64,000 bases of DNA from Saturnia japonica. Its lineage: Eukaryota; Arthropoda; Insecta; Lepidoptera; Saturniidae. Shown here one piece after another: positions 24,701 through 33,139 of this stretch (positions are counted from its first letter, which is position 1; each line of letters starts with the position of its first letter). Both the position numbers and the translations under genes were made by a program. Under the pieces are notes generated by a model. That model had not been told where the DNA came from. It did no database searches and was given only the letters and a program-made list of their open reading frames with translations. The stretch is taken from assembly GCA_033032175.1 (NCBI GenBank), contig CM065334.1, forward strand, positions 6,197,705-6,261,704, written 5' to 3'.

Positions 24701-27700
24701 AACCATGACCTTTAGTATATAGTGTAGACCCAGCTGAAAACCAGCACTATAGTATTTTGTTATAGCATATGCTCAGCTGAGGTCCTTTTTTATCTTGAGT
24801 ACGGCTTTTGTATGTATAAATTTAATTAATAATATTTTATTGTATTCTCTTGTTTAATGCGTGTTGTATTAATTATGTCCGTAATTTAATTGTCAAATAA
24901 ATATTCTTTCTTTCATCTTGTTATAAAGTGTAAGAAAATAATTTAATATCTTCGAACACTAAGGAAATATCTGGAAAAGTCTACAATTCAATACAAACAT
25001 ACGAGTCGTACAAATTTGTAGAAAGAGATAAAGCGTCGCCGTCGCGAGTCAACACGCACACACATACCCTTTATCGCTTCGTGTATCACAAACAAATAAA
25101 CGATAACTTTATTGGTGTCATTTATAATTTTATATAAATAAAAATGTAATGTTGTTTGTTAATAAACACTTCACTCAGAAACCTTTGTCCGATTTGTTAA
25201 TTATTTTTTGCTTATTATTATTGATAAACCGAATGAGGTTTTAGAGAAAGAAAAATTTGATGAAGTTATCAGGAAAGTTGTAAAATATGAAAAGAACTGG
25301 GTGTGCTTTTATGATTTGAAAAAAAGTTTTTTTTTTTGTGTTTTATATCTTCTTTATTCAGGAACCTTTTAAGTCATATAACTTCACGCTATTGCCCTAA
25401 GAAGCGTTGCAGTAACCACGAACGTCACTTAATCTAACAAGCTGTAAGCAAATACGGGAAGTGAGAACAACAATGGGCTAAACGGGTGCGATAACGACGG
25501 CGCGGTGAACAGTTGCTTGAACAAATTTAATACGCATGAAACCATAGATTTTGTATAGTATACATCGGCATTAGGTCCATAAGAAGACTTTCCAACTTTG
25601 CCGTTGGAAAACTGTTGTCCCCATACATCGATATATGCCGCGGTCAGTTTACCAACTGCAAATAAGTTTGTAATAGCAATTTTTTTCTGATGTAAATACA
25701 AATGTACGGTTTTCGGATTGTTTCCTTTACTTGTGCTATATGACATTGCTTCTTGCCAAATTTCATGATTCCGGTCAATTGTTTTTATCCTTTTTGCGAG
25801 TGTTAAAATATGCGGCATGTACGGCCGTATATTTTGATTGCGTTGAATTAGAAGTTTGATTTTTTCACAACTTCAAGGGATAGCAGACCTGATTATTCGA
25901 TATTAAATACAGCTTGATTGTTCCACGTACTCCTGAGAAAAAAAGTTTTGACAGAACAGACAGACCACATAGTGAACCTATAACGGTTCCTTTTTTCCTT
26001 TACAGATACGGAACCCTTAAAAAAATCGGTTCCACACCGCCAACGTTAGGTTACAAGCATCTGTCTGACCCACCGCATTAGATGTTTTACATCGATAATC
26101 GTAATTTATGTTCCTAGCTGGAATAATTGCCTGCAAATAATTAATGCAATAGCCTATGGGATAATTTTACCGTTTAGCTGATGCTCTATCTCCTGAAGCT
26201 GACTCTTGATATGTTCTATAGCCGCGTGCCGGCTCTCGTGCTGCGAGCAGGTCGACACAGCCGACTTCTCCAGCAGCATCGACAGCGTCGGCGCCGTCAC
26301 CGACGGTGACACCACGTCGACCAAATTCGCAGGGTGGCTGATATGCTGTGGTGTCGTCACAACAGGGGAAGACTTAAGTAAAGACGTCAGCAGCGGGGAC
26401 GCCGGTGGACCGACTTGGGTTGGTGTTGGCACTGGAAATAATAACAAGACAATTTTTAACAAAAAAAAGAAAACCAACTATAATGATTTTTCAAGAATTC
26501 CCTGTCGTTTGTCCAAAGTTTTAGGTCCAATACCAATGAAATTAAAATGGGACCACCCTTAACTATAAATGTTAAGCATTGTGACAAACTGTAGGGAAAT
26601 ATGGAAAATGGAACAATGGTAGACTATACGGGTGCATTGGAGCCGGCGTCTTGGAGAGTTTGTCGCATAAATTTAAACAGGTGATACCATAGAGCACAGC
26701 TAATTACGCATAATTTAGAACGTCTGTTGTCTCCTAGATGAATTTTCCATTGAAATTAACATCCATTTTAACGAATTTGTACTTTTGTCACTACTAAAAT
26801 CTGTCGACTGCGCACAGATCTTTTGCGTAATAGACGCGAAACCATAACGAGATGGCGTACTAAACGCAGAGATACGACTTCGGCGTTCCATCGACATCAC
26901 CGAATTTGTGTGGGAAAGAGATTCATAGTTAAATCTATGCATGCTATTCTATTCTATCTATGTGAACAGACAGTTTTGCTTCTGTTTCGCATGTCGTACA
27001 ACGGATATGTCATGGCGTAATTACAGCGGTTTCGCTACTATCGTTTCGCGGCGGAAATATGAAGTTGAATATATCAGTTATCAGGTTTCAGGCTAAGTTT
27101 TCGCAATTCAACATCTATAAGCGCCTATTTTTTATTTTTTCCATCCCAGCTCTTCCAGAAAGTCCACCCGTCGCCTGATGTTGTTAAAGACTTCATGAGG
27201 GCCCTCAGTGTAATTACAAATACAAACAAGTAACAAATTAAAAAGATGTTTGTTATAATGTCTATTGCCTGTTAAGGCTCCGGTGGTCATTCGTGCTTGG
27301 CATCTGGTCAAGCGTAAAATGGCTTTAGAGGCACTGAGTTTGGCGGTGGTTAGCGATTCACTCGCCCGTCAGCAATCCATCAGACTGTTCCGTCCCATGT
27401 CTAAGTCGTCTCATCCTTGAACGTATTTGATCCCCTTCTTGCTCTTGTGTCTGCTGCGTCGTTATCACGTGATCCACTATATCCATTATGTGATGGCACT
27501 CATAAAATTAGGCTTGAATTAATAGTTTCACTTTTAAGAGATAGTATTACAGTCATACTTTGGGGGTTTACCCTCTATATTAGGTTGGAGGTAATTATGA
27601 AGGCAATCGTTCCAAATCAAATTGTTTAATCCAGTATTATTATTGCGTACATTGCGTGTGCAACAAGTACAATATTATACATTAATGATGACGCTACAAT

Positions 27701-30700
27701 ACTATCGGATAAAATCGGCCTGAATACACATATTGTTTACCTGGTGAAGTAGGTGTGGTAGGTTGCGACGGTAACCATTGTCTGTCAGCGCGTGATCGTC
27801 TCTCTTCCCTCTCTTTAAGCCAGGCCGCCCTTCGAGCGGCCTCACGTTCCTTCGTACGTTTAGCCACTTCTATATTCGTCCACATCTCACGGAGACGTTC
27901 CTCTGACGTCAAAGGATTCCTCGCCTCAGCTATCTCGGTCTATCGGGAGAAAAAAAAATGTAATTTATCCGTAATTTTAACTACAAACAGTAGTAACTTT
28001 TGCAGGCTTCCGTCTGGTAAGAAATTTACAATGGATTTGCACTAACACCTTTGTCAATCAATTAGACACAAATAAGATTAGATTGGAATCAGTACATTAT
28101 ACAGTTACACACATTTATGCTCTGTGCTAAAAAATGCCACTATTTTTAGAGCCCTCTTAGAGGAAATTTTAACAACATTAAATGCACACCAGTACATAGC
28201 GGAAGCCCCAATTCCACATGCACAGCCTGAACTGACTGGTCTTGAGGAAGATTCCATTTTTATTGACAATGCTCGCTTTCACATTTCTAGTGACTTTGTC
28301 TCTTTAAATAAATAATTAAGTCATAAATGATTTGTCAATGATAAATAAATGAACGTTTTAAATACCTTCAACTGCTCAAAAATCTGTTTCATTTCCACAA
28401 CATTCTTCTGTATTTCAACCATCCTCTCTTGGGTGAGTTTCTTGAGTATACTCTCCTGGGGAGTCTCAACAGCTCCCTCCGAGTTACGTTTCTTGCGTTT
28501 AGGGGTCTCAACATGCTCCAACAGGGCTCCATATTGAGCTGCACAGCTGGTAGTTATAAAGAAAAATTTATAACTTGGCCCAGAGGATGGCATATATATA
28601 CACCACTTTACATATACTTTTGTGACATTGGGAGCCAAAAGGTTAAAATTAGTTTGTTTACCTTTTATTTATATTTGAATAGTTAATTACTATTACTAAG
28701 CAATATGTTGCTGTTCCACATATTTCAACAATGCAATTTGACAGTTAAGGCCTTGTGAGTTGAGAGGATTCATGAAATATTTTCTGTTATTCAACATACC
28801 CAATAATTTACTATGATCATTATTTAATTCAGGAAACTATGAAATATATGATTGGGAACAAATAAAAAAGAATGCTTTGATTGGCCCATGAGAGAAACAA
28901 TTTTGTCTTCACATCTGGAGAGATCAATATTTTTTTCAAAAAAACTTTACAATAGGTATAATAACTACTCATAGGGCTTTGTACCAATTGGTGACATCAC
29001 TATTTTAAAAACAAAATAAACTGGTAACATGTGGGGTGTCAGTTTACTCCATGGAAATAAAAAAAACACATAGTTAAAATTTAGAATCAAAGGGGAATGG
29101 GAGGGTTCAGGAAGGGAGCTGTTCCAAGCCCTCTGACACTACTCCCATTACAAGTTAATTCACTTGGCCTTAGTTATTAGTAGTTAAAGTTTCGAGGTCC
29201 ATTTTGACATTTTGTATTATTTTTGCATCCTGAGCAGCAAGAGAAGGTACAGGAAGGATGGAGGAGGCAATTCACTATTTTCTAATACTACTCCCATGGA
29301 AAAATAATGCCTCTGGCCAGAGTTATAGGATATTCAAAGTTTCAATAGCAAATAACATAATAATTGATAAGATTTGAAGTTAGCACTCTCCAGCCACTGC
29401 CGTAGCACCCTCTGCTCTATACTTTTATCTAAAGAATATAATTTATAGTATTTGTTATTTATAAAATAAATTTACTGTAATATTCCTTTTTCAATATTTT
29501 ATATTAATTGGAATTTTCAAAATATTTACAAAAAAAAGTGCATGGTATTGACTATAATAGTAAAACAACATAAAATAACAATAAAACAAAGTAAATTTTG
29601 AACAATTGCATATACAGTGTAAACTCTTTATAATGTTATCCTTTATAACGATAAACTCCCTATAACGTTGAAGTGAGCCCAACTTGGTTGGTTCGCTTCA
29701 AAACCCACATATTGAAACACTCTTTATAGCGATATGCCATTCTCTATTACGAAGAAATGTGTAGGAAGACGATTCCACCACATATCTAGTAGAGTTGTGT
29801 CGCTCGCGAGCGAAAGATTAGAAGATATATAATCCCGACAAAAGAGCGAGTATATCAGTAACTCACTTGTTTGTAAAGTATATCTTTAGCTCTTTAGCTC
29901 TCAGTAATAATGTTCGCTCGGATATAATCAGAGGGATTCAGATCAGTTGAATAAAAAGATACAACACATTCTTACTTAAGAAAGAGATAGGTAGCTAACT
30001 CGATCCAACAAGCAGAGAGCGGAAAGGCGATCAGGTACTAATGATTATAAGAAAACTTACCTTACACCTTGATAATAAAGCACAATATTGGTCAAGTATT
30101 TATGTAGTTTGAAGTGTTTTTATTTTTAAGGGTTTTTGTTTCAGTATTTCTAATTTTGAATTTAGTTTAATGTCAGGTGTGATTTGACCCATGCACTTTG
30201 AACTTCCTATCACTAAAAATAATTATCCTTACCTACGTATTTCGGATTGTGTTCATTATTAGATACCTATACATAAAAAACTTTCTAAAGTGACTAGCAA
30301 ATTTGTAAAAAAATATTGACTTAATACATGTTTATATTTTAAGGTAGATAATGTACATATACATTTTTTCCATTCAAATCAATATAAATGTAGCCATGGC
30401 CACTGATTTAAAAATATGCCAACATATTTTGTTACTCACAAGATCTTCTTCAGTTTTATTGTTGTTATTACAGGTTTTAAAATAATAATTTGACTATCTC
30501 TATAATACATACTTTTGCATTTCTAGATTGACATTCTTTAGCCTGCTAATTGTTAAGAACGATGGAAATCAAATGTTTGAATAATATTTTTCAAGATATC
30601 TCTATTCTAAACAAAATAGTTGACAATAATTTTATATGTTTTTGTAAATCGTAAGATTTGTTTTTGTAAGATATATCTTGCTCTTTATCAACCAAACAGC

Positions 30701-31660
30701 TCTGTAAATCATTACATCAGTGAGCCCGATATCTCTCGCTCTGAGCGAGATATAAAAGAGAGATATATATCTTTCATTGAAAAGATATATATCACTCTTT
30801 TCTTTTCAGTGATATACTTTGCGCAAGACTAATATCTAGATATGAATAGAATACATAAAATAATACAAAACAAGTACTGGCATAGCAAAAAATGTCAGAC
30901 AAAGTTATCAGACTATATGTGTAAACAATAATTTATAAGCATTTATTATCTAAGACGTACATATTAAAAATTCTTGTTAATTTGGTTGTTTTCTTGGTCC
31001 CTCCATATAACGATAATTCTCTATAACGACTAAAAATGCTCAGTCCCTTGAGTTTAGTAATAAAGAGTTTACACTGTATGTTAGTTTACTATTTTGTTAA
31101 GCTCCGCTGAGATAGTATACCAATGCAGTTCAGTCTATGTAGGTGTTTGTGTATGTTTCTGGGATTTTTGTTTTATGAAATATTGATAGGGTGACAGAGT
31201 TACAATATGTAATTGTAATGTTGCTTTTATTTTCACAGTTTTTGTACTTACAAGTGGTGTTGAGGTTACAGTTTTTTTTATTAATTTTCTTGTAATCAGT
31301 GATCTAATCTCTATTAAATTCAACCCCCAAATCGTGCCAAAAAATTCTAAATCCAACCCAAACACATTATAGTGTATTCTATTTTTGTCTCGTCTTATTT
31401 AACCTATTTCCCATCTTTACTCTATTGAATCTATGATTTTGGCTCTCGAATCGAGATAAATAATAACAAAATTACCTTTTCTGAGAGTACCAGTCTGAAG
31501 GTCTGTTGGGTTCTCCTATAGTTTTTAAAGACCGCGACACCGACATCCAGTTCTGATCGCCGCTCCTGACAACAGCTGAAGCGAGGCATAACTGTTCCCG
31601 TATGTTCCAAGTATCGAGAGGCACACGCTTCAGTTGCAATCTTTCTTGTAACGAACTCAT
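3649..31660 (-). CDS. BRD8: BRD8 homologue, bromodomain subunit of TIP60/NuA4 complex, 17 exons
   Basis: Gene span. Coding exons in transcription order: 31660-31476, 28546-28366, 27939-27741, 26431-26171, 24409-24241, 23664-23559, 21513-21454, 20747-20607, 17289-17159, 14437-14271, 13017-12845, 10495-10400, 9642-9570, 8722-8557, 6803-6669, 6243-6135, 3777-3649. All 16 junctions have GT/AG borders and compatible phases, giving 826 codons with no stop. The N-terminus (residues 1-122) contains the BRD8 signatures LCLASAVVRSGDQNW and ETPKRKK. Exon 4 has the SPLLTSLLK block. Residues about 368-650 are a low-complexity Glu/Pro-rich region. The bromodomain is at about 690-785, with the acetyl-lysine-binding Asn in MYNSSEH. 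In animals BRD8 is a nuclear subunit of the TIP60 (NuA4) acetyltransferase and reads acetylated chromatin. Assignment by remembered family motifs is firm; exact borders of small exons are inferred, and exons that keep phase could have been missed. Confidence 0.93.
3778..6134 (-). other. BRD8 intron 16
   Basis: Holds the Helitron-like element at 4693-5490. The remainder (3780-4690 and 5490-6130) is AT-rich, with nothing I recognise beyond short fragments of common lepidopteran repeats. Confidence 0.6.
4693..5490 (+). mobile_element. Non-autonomous Helitron-like element with internal tandem units
   Basis: 5' end TCTATATTAATAAATC; 3' end GAGCCGCGGGTACGCCACTAG followed by T. Inside, a unit of about 137 bp built around AAATTTTGTACACGGGAAG recurs at about 5058, 5196 and 5332, with a further partial unit near 4850. 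No coding sequence. Confidence 0.6.
6135..6243 (-). CDS. BRD8: BRD8 exon 16, second half of bromodomain
   Basis: Encodes AEFQRDVLLMLSNALMYNSS and AMAKEMHEE; the Asn of MYNSS is the expected acetyl-lysine contact. Acceptor TTTTTAG, donor GAAGAG|GTGATG, which is weaker than the others. Confidence 0.95.
6433..6515. repeat. GTGGCGAC palindromic repeat (MITE-like)
   Basis: Two inverted GTGGCGAC/GTCGCCAC pairs lie about 55 bp apart. Related motifs occur at 14776-14830 and 62118-62165. Probably termini of a small palindromic transposon family. Confidence 0.4.
6669..6803 (-). CDS. BRD8: BRD8 exon 15, first half of bromodomain
   Basis: Encodes the ZA-loop part: YASLFVRPITDEEAPGY and VKRPMDLSTIRRNI, diagnostic for BRD8-type bromodomains. 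Acceptor GTTACAG, donor ATACG|GTCAGT. Confidence 0.95.
7858..8045 (-). repeat. Fragment of a common lepidopteran interspersed repeat
   Basis: Has the blocks GGCTCACCTGATGGTAAGCG and CACCAGTCAAACTACCCCGA, which recur in variant form near 23480-23515, 43130-43165 and 63200-63240. Possibly a LINE 3' end. Confidence 0.4.
8237..8452 (+). repeat. tRNA-headed SINE family A
   Basis: A box region TAGCCTAGTGGTC, B box GGTCCTGGGTTCG, body with GTGCCCGATTAATGGCAATA, and a TATG-rich tail. Two more copies are in BRD8 intron 6. Confidence 0.7.
8557..8722 (-). CDS. BRD8: BRD8 exon 14
   Basis: A Gly/Ala/Ser-rich segment, then RLWKKSVMLVYSR, which aligns with the WKKAIMLV lead-in to the BRD8 bromodomain. Donor CAGCAG|GTCAGT, phase 2. 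GC-rich relative to the flanks. Confidence 0.88.
8812..9210 (-). mobile_element. Helitron-like element family H1
   Basis: Reverse-complement relative of the copies at 23672-24008 and 47880-48232. Shared blocks include GCGTATTGCGTGCACGGAAG and ATTTGGCATGG. The 3' end is CTAG at 8812-8815. Confidence 0.6.
9211..9569. other. Unclassified sequence with TATA-like box
   Basis: Contains GAGTATATATACGAG (about 9331) and AATAAAC (about 9462), as an LTR might, but I find no convincing LTR ends or target duplication. Confidence 0.2.
9570..9642 (-). CDS. BRD8: BRD8 exon 13
   Basis: Lys/Arg-rich (EEEKDGKKKRDYSRKKK), a plausible nuclear localisation signal. Acceptor TTCATAG, donor AGGA|GTGAGT, phase 1 out. 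Confidence 0.75.
10400..10495 (-). CDS. BRD8: BRD8 exon 12
   Basis: 32 codons in phase 0 (MIKKDFSERLVEDAHTETDD). Acceptor ATTTTAG, donor ATGGAG|GTAAGA. Confidence 0.78.
12215..12310. repeat. Repeat shared with zinc-finger gene intron (61617-61720)
   Basis: Shared blocks CTGTTAGCCTT, AGCTTCACCG and GGGGACGAGCG-like sequence in the same order. Family unknown. Confidence 0.45.
12540..12791 (-). repeat. tRNA-headed SINE family B, near-complete
   Basis: On the minus strand: A box TAGCTCAGTTGGTAACG, B box GTTCGAATCC, then a body with ACCATAGCATAGTGG and TTTGAAAATCTG. Same family at 17360-17650 (+), 43745-43955 (-) and 50343-50512 (-). Confidence 0.75.
12845..13017 (-). CDS. BRD8: BRD8 exon 11
   Basis: Very acidic (REEPEEETVEGKEEQTEKDV). 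Acceptor TCATTAG, donor GCAGAG|GTAACT. Confidence 0.82.
13199..13470 (-). mobile_element. Helitron-like element
   Basis: Starts with CTAGCTGGTACCCGCGATTT, the reverse complement of a Helitron 3' end. The body resembles the copies at 54916 and 59101. The 5' end is not clear. Confidence 0.5.
13990..14015 (+). repeat. Helitron-like 3' terminus
   Basis: GCGCAGTCGCGGGCACAACTAG followed by T. The body to the left resembles 45230-45425. Confidence 0.45.
14271..14437 (-). CDS. BRD8: BRD8 exon 10
   Basis: Glu/Pro-rich (EPEPEEPVQEAPIIEDE). Acceptor CTCGCAG, donor ATCAG|GTATTT, phase 2 in and 1 out. Confidence 0.8.
14849..16219 (-). pseudogene. hAT transposase relic
   Basis: In order on the minus strand: a segment with FSLAAKHDDDGLRASYNISM (16219-15968), a middle with stops, HTEVRWLSKGHCLTRFYNR in the 15576-15316 segment, and LNLEIPDWVLNPFSN with EFWLQ (15211-14849). 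These are recognisable pieces of the ZBED5/SCAND3-like hAT transposase, including the dimerisation region. Several stops and frame changes separate the pieces, so no protein can be made. Confidence 0.8.
15231..15377. repeat. 80-bp tandem duplication inside the hAT relic
   Basis: TTAGTTCATCGCCTTGTAGT and the following ~45 bases occur at 15231 and again at 15311 with two or three differences. Confidence 0.8.
17159..17289 (-). CDS. BRD8: BRD8 exon 9
   Basis: Glu/Val-rich linker (EKQVEEVQVEEKEIEEVAPP). The acceptor is TTTTAG at 17290 or, three bases on, a CAG. The donor GAAGT|GTGAGT leaves phase 2, as exon 10 requires. Confidence 0.78.
17326..17356. repeat. Poly-G tract followed by GA repeat
   Basis: A run of about 15 G then GAGAGAGAG. 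Length is likely unstable between reads and individuals. Confidence 0.85.
17360..17650 (+). repeat. tRNA-headed SINE family B, complete
   Basis: A box GAGTGGTTCAGTGG, B-box region GAATTCGATTCC, body with ACCATAGCATGGTGG and GTTGAAAATCTG, 3' end GATATTGTGGCCACAAGG. Best reference copy for the family in this window. Confidence 0.7.
17835..18050 (+). pseudogene. Degraded THAP-domain sequence
   Basis: Starts ATGGAACAG. Across two frames the THAP pattern is visible: NFCNVPLCNNAT at the start (C-x4-C), RKKWCKIMKK in the middle and PTPLYSCEDHFEV at the end, where the C..H zinc ligands sit. At least one frameshift and a stop lie between. THAP domains are DNA-binding parts of P-element-type transposases and of some host genes. 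This is probably a transposon relic, because there is no adjoining exon. Confidence 0.65.
19570..19600 (-). repeat. Helitron-like 3' terminus
   Basis: CTAGCGGTGTGCCCACGACT on the plus strand is the inverse of a Helitron end. Full extent unclear. Confidence 0.4.
20607..20747 (-). CDS. BRD8: BRD8 exon 8
   Basis: 47 codons in phase 0, Glu/Pro-rich (REEPPMEEQPPSPVKELTME). Acceptor ATTAG, donor CAGAAG|GTTAGT. Confidence 0.8.
20804..21028. mobile_element. MITE-like element with CGGCCGTTT terminal inverted repeats
   Basis: Left end CGGCCGTTTCGAATAACCTA; right end, inverted, CGGCCGTTTTGAATAACATA. About 220 bp, AT-rich, no ORF, in BRD8 intron 7. Confidence 0.65.
21454..21513 (-). CDS. BRD8: BRD8 exon 7 (20 codons)
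   Basis: 60-nt exon in phase 0 (EENPFMPVVEENVSVEKTEK). Acceptor GTTCCAG, donor AAAAG|GTACTT. Could be skipped without a frame change. Confidence 0.75.
21790..22052 (-). repeat. tRNA-headed SINE family A
   Basis: Minus-strand copy: CTCGTTAGCCTAGTGGTCGT, B box GGGTTCGATTCCC, body with TAACGGCAATAGG. Close to the copies at 8237 and 23205. Confidence 0.75.
22195..22300 (-). repeat. tRNA-like SINE head, separate family
   Basis: Minus strand shows TGACTTAGCGGTGTGACG (A-box position) and GGTCGATAGTTCGAGACTC (B-box position), followed by an A/T-rich tail. Does not fold as a standard tRNA. Confidence 0.4.
23205..23464 (+). repeat. tRNA-headed SINE family A with target duplication
   Basis: Complete copy flanked by a 9-bp direct repeat ATGTTCTGT (23196-23204 and 23465-23473). 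It interrupts an older repeat that is uninterrupted at 43025-43180. Confidence 0.8.
23559..23664 (-). CDS. BRD8: BRD8 exon 6
   Basis: Acceptor TTTACAG, donor GCTAAG|GTTTGT. Encodes a Glu-rich linker (LKKEEPEVTVEISLEN). A Helitron-like element begins only a few bases upstream of the acceptor. Confidence 0.82.
23672..24008 (+). mobile_element. Helitron-like element family H1
   Basis: Shares GCGTATTGCGTGCACGGAAG and other blocks with 8812-9210 and 47880-48232. Ends CTAG (24005-24008) followed by T. Lies immediately upstream of the BRD8 exon 6 acceptor. Confidence 0.65.
24241..24409 (-). CDS. BRD8: BRD8 exon 5
   Basis: Pro/Val/Asp-rich linker (PTPVATVAPPIPAVDIDDIE). Two donors are possible. The one at 24241 (ACCAG|GTAATA) gives the phase needed by exon 6; the earlier GTGACA does not. 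Confidence 0.8.
24494..24533. repeat. Perfect 16-bp inverted repeat, 8-base loop
   Basis: ATTACCGATATTGGCA and its exact reverse complement are separated by TCGTGTTC. Could be the core of a palindromic transposon, or a hairpin in the BRD8 pre-mRNA. Confidence 0.85.
24700..24795 (-). repeat. Inverted copy of the 2590-2690 repeat
   Basis: AGTATATAGTGTAGACCC, ATAGTATTTTGTTATAGCAT and CAGCTGAGGTCC mirror the left copy. Confidence 0.5.
25420..25830. repeat. Unclassified transposon fragment
   Basis: Related sequence occurs at 26570-26720 (ACGGGTGC, TTTAA..CATGAAACCATAG-like blocks) and weakly near 45020. It contains a 129-codon minus-strand ORF with no recognisable domain, so I treat it as repeat, not gene. 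Confidence 0.4.
26171..26431 (-). CDS. BRD8: BRD8 exon 4
   Basis: Contains PPASPLLTSLLKSS, which matches the short SPLLSELLKKG-type block of vertebrate BRD8. It ends in a helix, IEHIKSQLQEIEHQLNG. Acceptor TTTCCAG, donor AACG|GTAAAA, phase 1 in and out. Confidence 0.9.
26432..27740 (-). other. BRD8 intron 3
   Basis: The left third resembles common Helitron-associated sequence and the 25420 repeat. 26800-27740 holds nothing I recognise. Confidence 0.5.
27741..27939 (-). CDS. BRD8: BRD8 exon 3
   Basis: Highly charged helix (EERLREMWTNIEVAKRTKE, then an Arg/Glu-rich run), probably a coiled coil. Acceptor CGATAG, donor CACCAG|GTAAAC, phase 0 in and 1 out. Confidence 0.85.
28366..28546 (-). CDS. 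BRD8: BRD8 exon 2
   Basis: Acceptor CTACCAG, donor AAG|GTATTT. Encodes the BRD8 continuation CAAQYGALLEHVETPKRKK, then a helical segment with KKLTQERMVEIQK, which corresponds to the coiled region of the family. Confidence 0.92.
29800..29813. repeat. 14-bp perfect palindrome
   Basis: TCGCTCGCGAGCGA. It may mark one end of an insertion nested in the TIR element. Confidence 0.8.
30728..30810. repeat. Two adjacent hairpins
   Basis: Arms CTCGCTC/GAGCGAG, then GATATATATCTTT/AAAGATATATATC. Dense, short-looped inverted repeats in otherwise AT-rich DNA. Confidence 0.7.
31476..31660 (-). CDS. BRD8: BRD8 exon 1 (start codon)
   Basis: ATG at 31660 begins MSSLQERLQ. An upstream in-frame ATG would add six residues. 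Contains LCLASAVVRSGDQNW and PSDWYSQK, the most conserved N-terminal part of BRD8. The donor AAAAG|GTAATT leaves phase 2. Confidence 0.92.
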
Positions 31661-31946
31661 TACTAGTGCGTACTTCAAAGTTATTGTTAGAAATTATATA
31701 AGGTTTATCACCATTTTAGATATTGTCGAAATTGAAAATAGTTAATAGTTTGGTTAAATAATGGTTTATGTTCACCAAACTGAAAATTATTTTATTATAT
31801 GTACTGAAATAAATAAATTTGTCAAAATTAATCAAATTTACAAAACAAAATAGTTTGACATTTCTGATTAATTGTAGGGACGAGTCACTACTGACAAACT
31901 GACTAACTACTCTCATATGGTATCAATACCTATTATTTATACTAGT
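31661..31946 (-). promoter_or_regulatory. Remaining BRD8 upstream region
   Basis: 286 bases between the start codon and the BEL element. It should hold the 5' UTR and perhaps the core promoter, but no clear TATA or initiator stands out. Inferred from position only. Confidence 0.35.
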
Positions 31947-33137
31947 TGTTAGCGACGCATAAGCCTAAGCGTAATGATATAAGAATAACATTTGTAAATA
32001 TAAGTTGTAAGGATGAATAATTTGCACAAACGATCAATAATTAAATGTTTCTAATGTTTTGAATATGTTACTATAGCGTGTAGGTATGTAAGAACAATAT
32101 ATAAGTCATGAAAATGTGCGTAATCTAATAAAAATAATCACTTAAAGTACTAAAATCATATATTGTCAATAATTCATATTTTGTAGAAGTTATACGTAAT
32201 GTTTTGTGTTATATAAGTAAAATAGCCTTCTGTATGTGTTTTATAATGTTTGTAAGCTCAAATAGTGCGTATGTAACGAGTCGCAAGACGTTTTAAGGTT
32301 GCAATGTTTAATGCTTTATATCTCCCGTGTTTATTAACCTATAATGTTAAAGTTAGTGTTTTTGAATAGGTATTTGTGTGTACATTGATGTGAAATAGTT
32401 TTTATTGTAATTGAATAACTGTAATTAGAGATATTAACAATTTATTGTATTCTGTATACAAGTAATAATAATAATAGACAGAGACAGCAATATTGCAACC
32501 ACTGCGCATTACCGCGGTTAACGGACCACACCCAAGTTTGGTAATGAGCAGTACGGATAGAGACGCCATCGTCCGTCTCGCTCTCCGGCAAACCATATAA
32601 AAGGCGTTCTGCCGGGGCAAACGAGCGCACACGGGTACCACAAATTGAAGAATCAATACTCAAGACTCAAGACTCAAGAAACTGGAAGTAACCGTACCCA
32701 GAAGATATAGTATTAACAAAGTGTATTGTCTTGAAGAATACAGCAAATTTTATTGTGGTGCCTGTGTGTCATTTCTTCGCATCTTCACTAAGTTCAACCC
32801 GCCAGCGACCCAGTCCATTCCGCTCCGTGCTACGTCATCGCCGCGCCTACCAGCAGGCACCTCACTGCGTGTGTGTACCTTGATGTTTCGCCCTCTTCAC
32901 GCCTAGTAGTTTCGGGTGTGAACAGGGTTGGTCGCACGTAGTGAGAGGGGCTCGCACGCACTGGTTTCCAGACAGCTGGTTACCGTAGCGTGTTATCCGC
33001 CGTCGGTTATATACAGAGTACGAGGGAATCGTTTCCGTCGCGTTCGCGCCCTCGGTGCGCGGGCCCGCTCTGTATAGATTGACGTAGCACATTGTATAAT
33101 AGGCGGCCGGCTCCGCTTCGGGTCCGCGCTCATTTTA
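31947..33137 (+). repeat. BEL 5' LTR
   Basis: Begins TGTTAGCGACGC. TATA box at 32595. The end is placed where identity with the 3' LTR stops. Confidence 0.92.
32595..32602 (+). promoter_or_regulatory. LTR promoter TATA box
   Basis: TATAAAAG, followed about 30 bases later by a GC-rich stretch. The same box is in the 3' LTR at 39436. It drives transcription away from BRD8. Confidence 0.6.
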
Positions 33138-33139
33138 GT

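Larger units (their letters stand above)
24410..26170 (-). other. BRD8 intron 4
   Basis: Holds a perfect hairpin (24494-24533), a repeat fragment (24700-24795) and a transposon fragment (25420-25830). Remainder AT-rich. Confidence 0.6.
29615..31076. mobile_element. 1.46-kb Tc1/mariner- or pogo-like TIR element, no transposase
   Basis: Both ends read CAGTGTAAACTCTTTAT inward (17 of 17 identical), flanked by TA on each side, as expected of a TA target duplication. Subterminal TATAACGATAA motifs are on both sides. There is no transposase frame. The middle contains strong palindromes (29800-29813, 30728-30810), suggesting a second element nested inside. Confidence 0.75.
28547..31475 (-). other. 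BRD8 intron 1
   Basis: Half of the intron is the TIR element at 29615-31076. The rest (28550-29610, 31080-31470) is AT-rich with no recognised feature. Confidence 0.65.

Noticed and set aside
25429..25818. 129-codon minus-strand ORF in BRD8 intron 4
   Set aside because: Part of a repeat with a relative at 26570-26720; no recognisable domain and no splice context.
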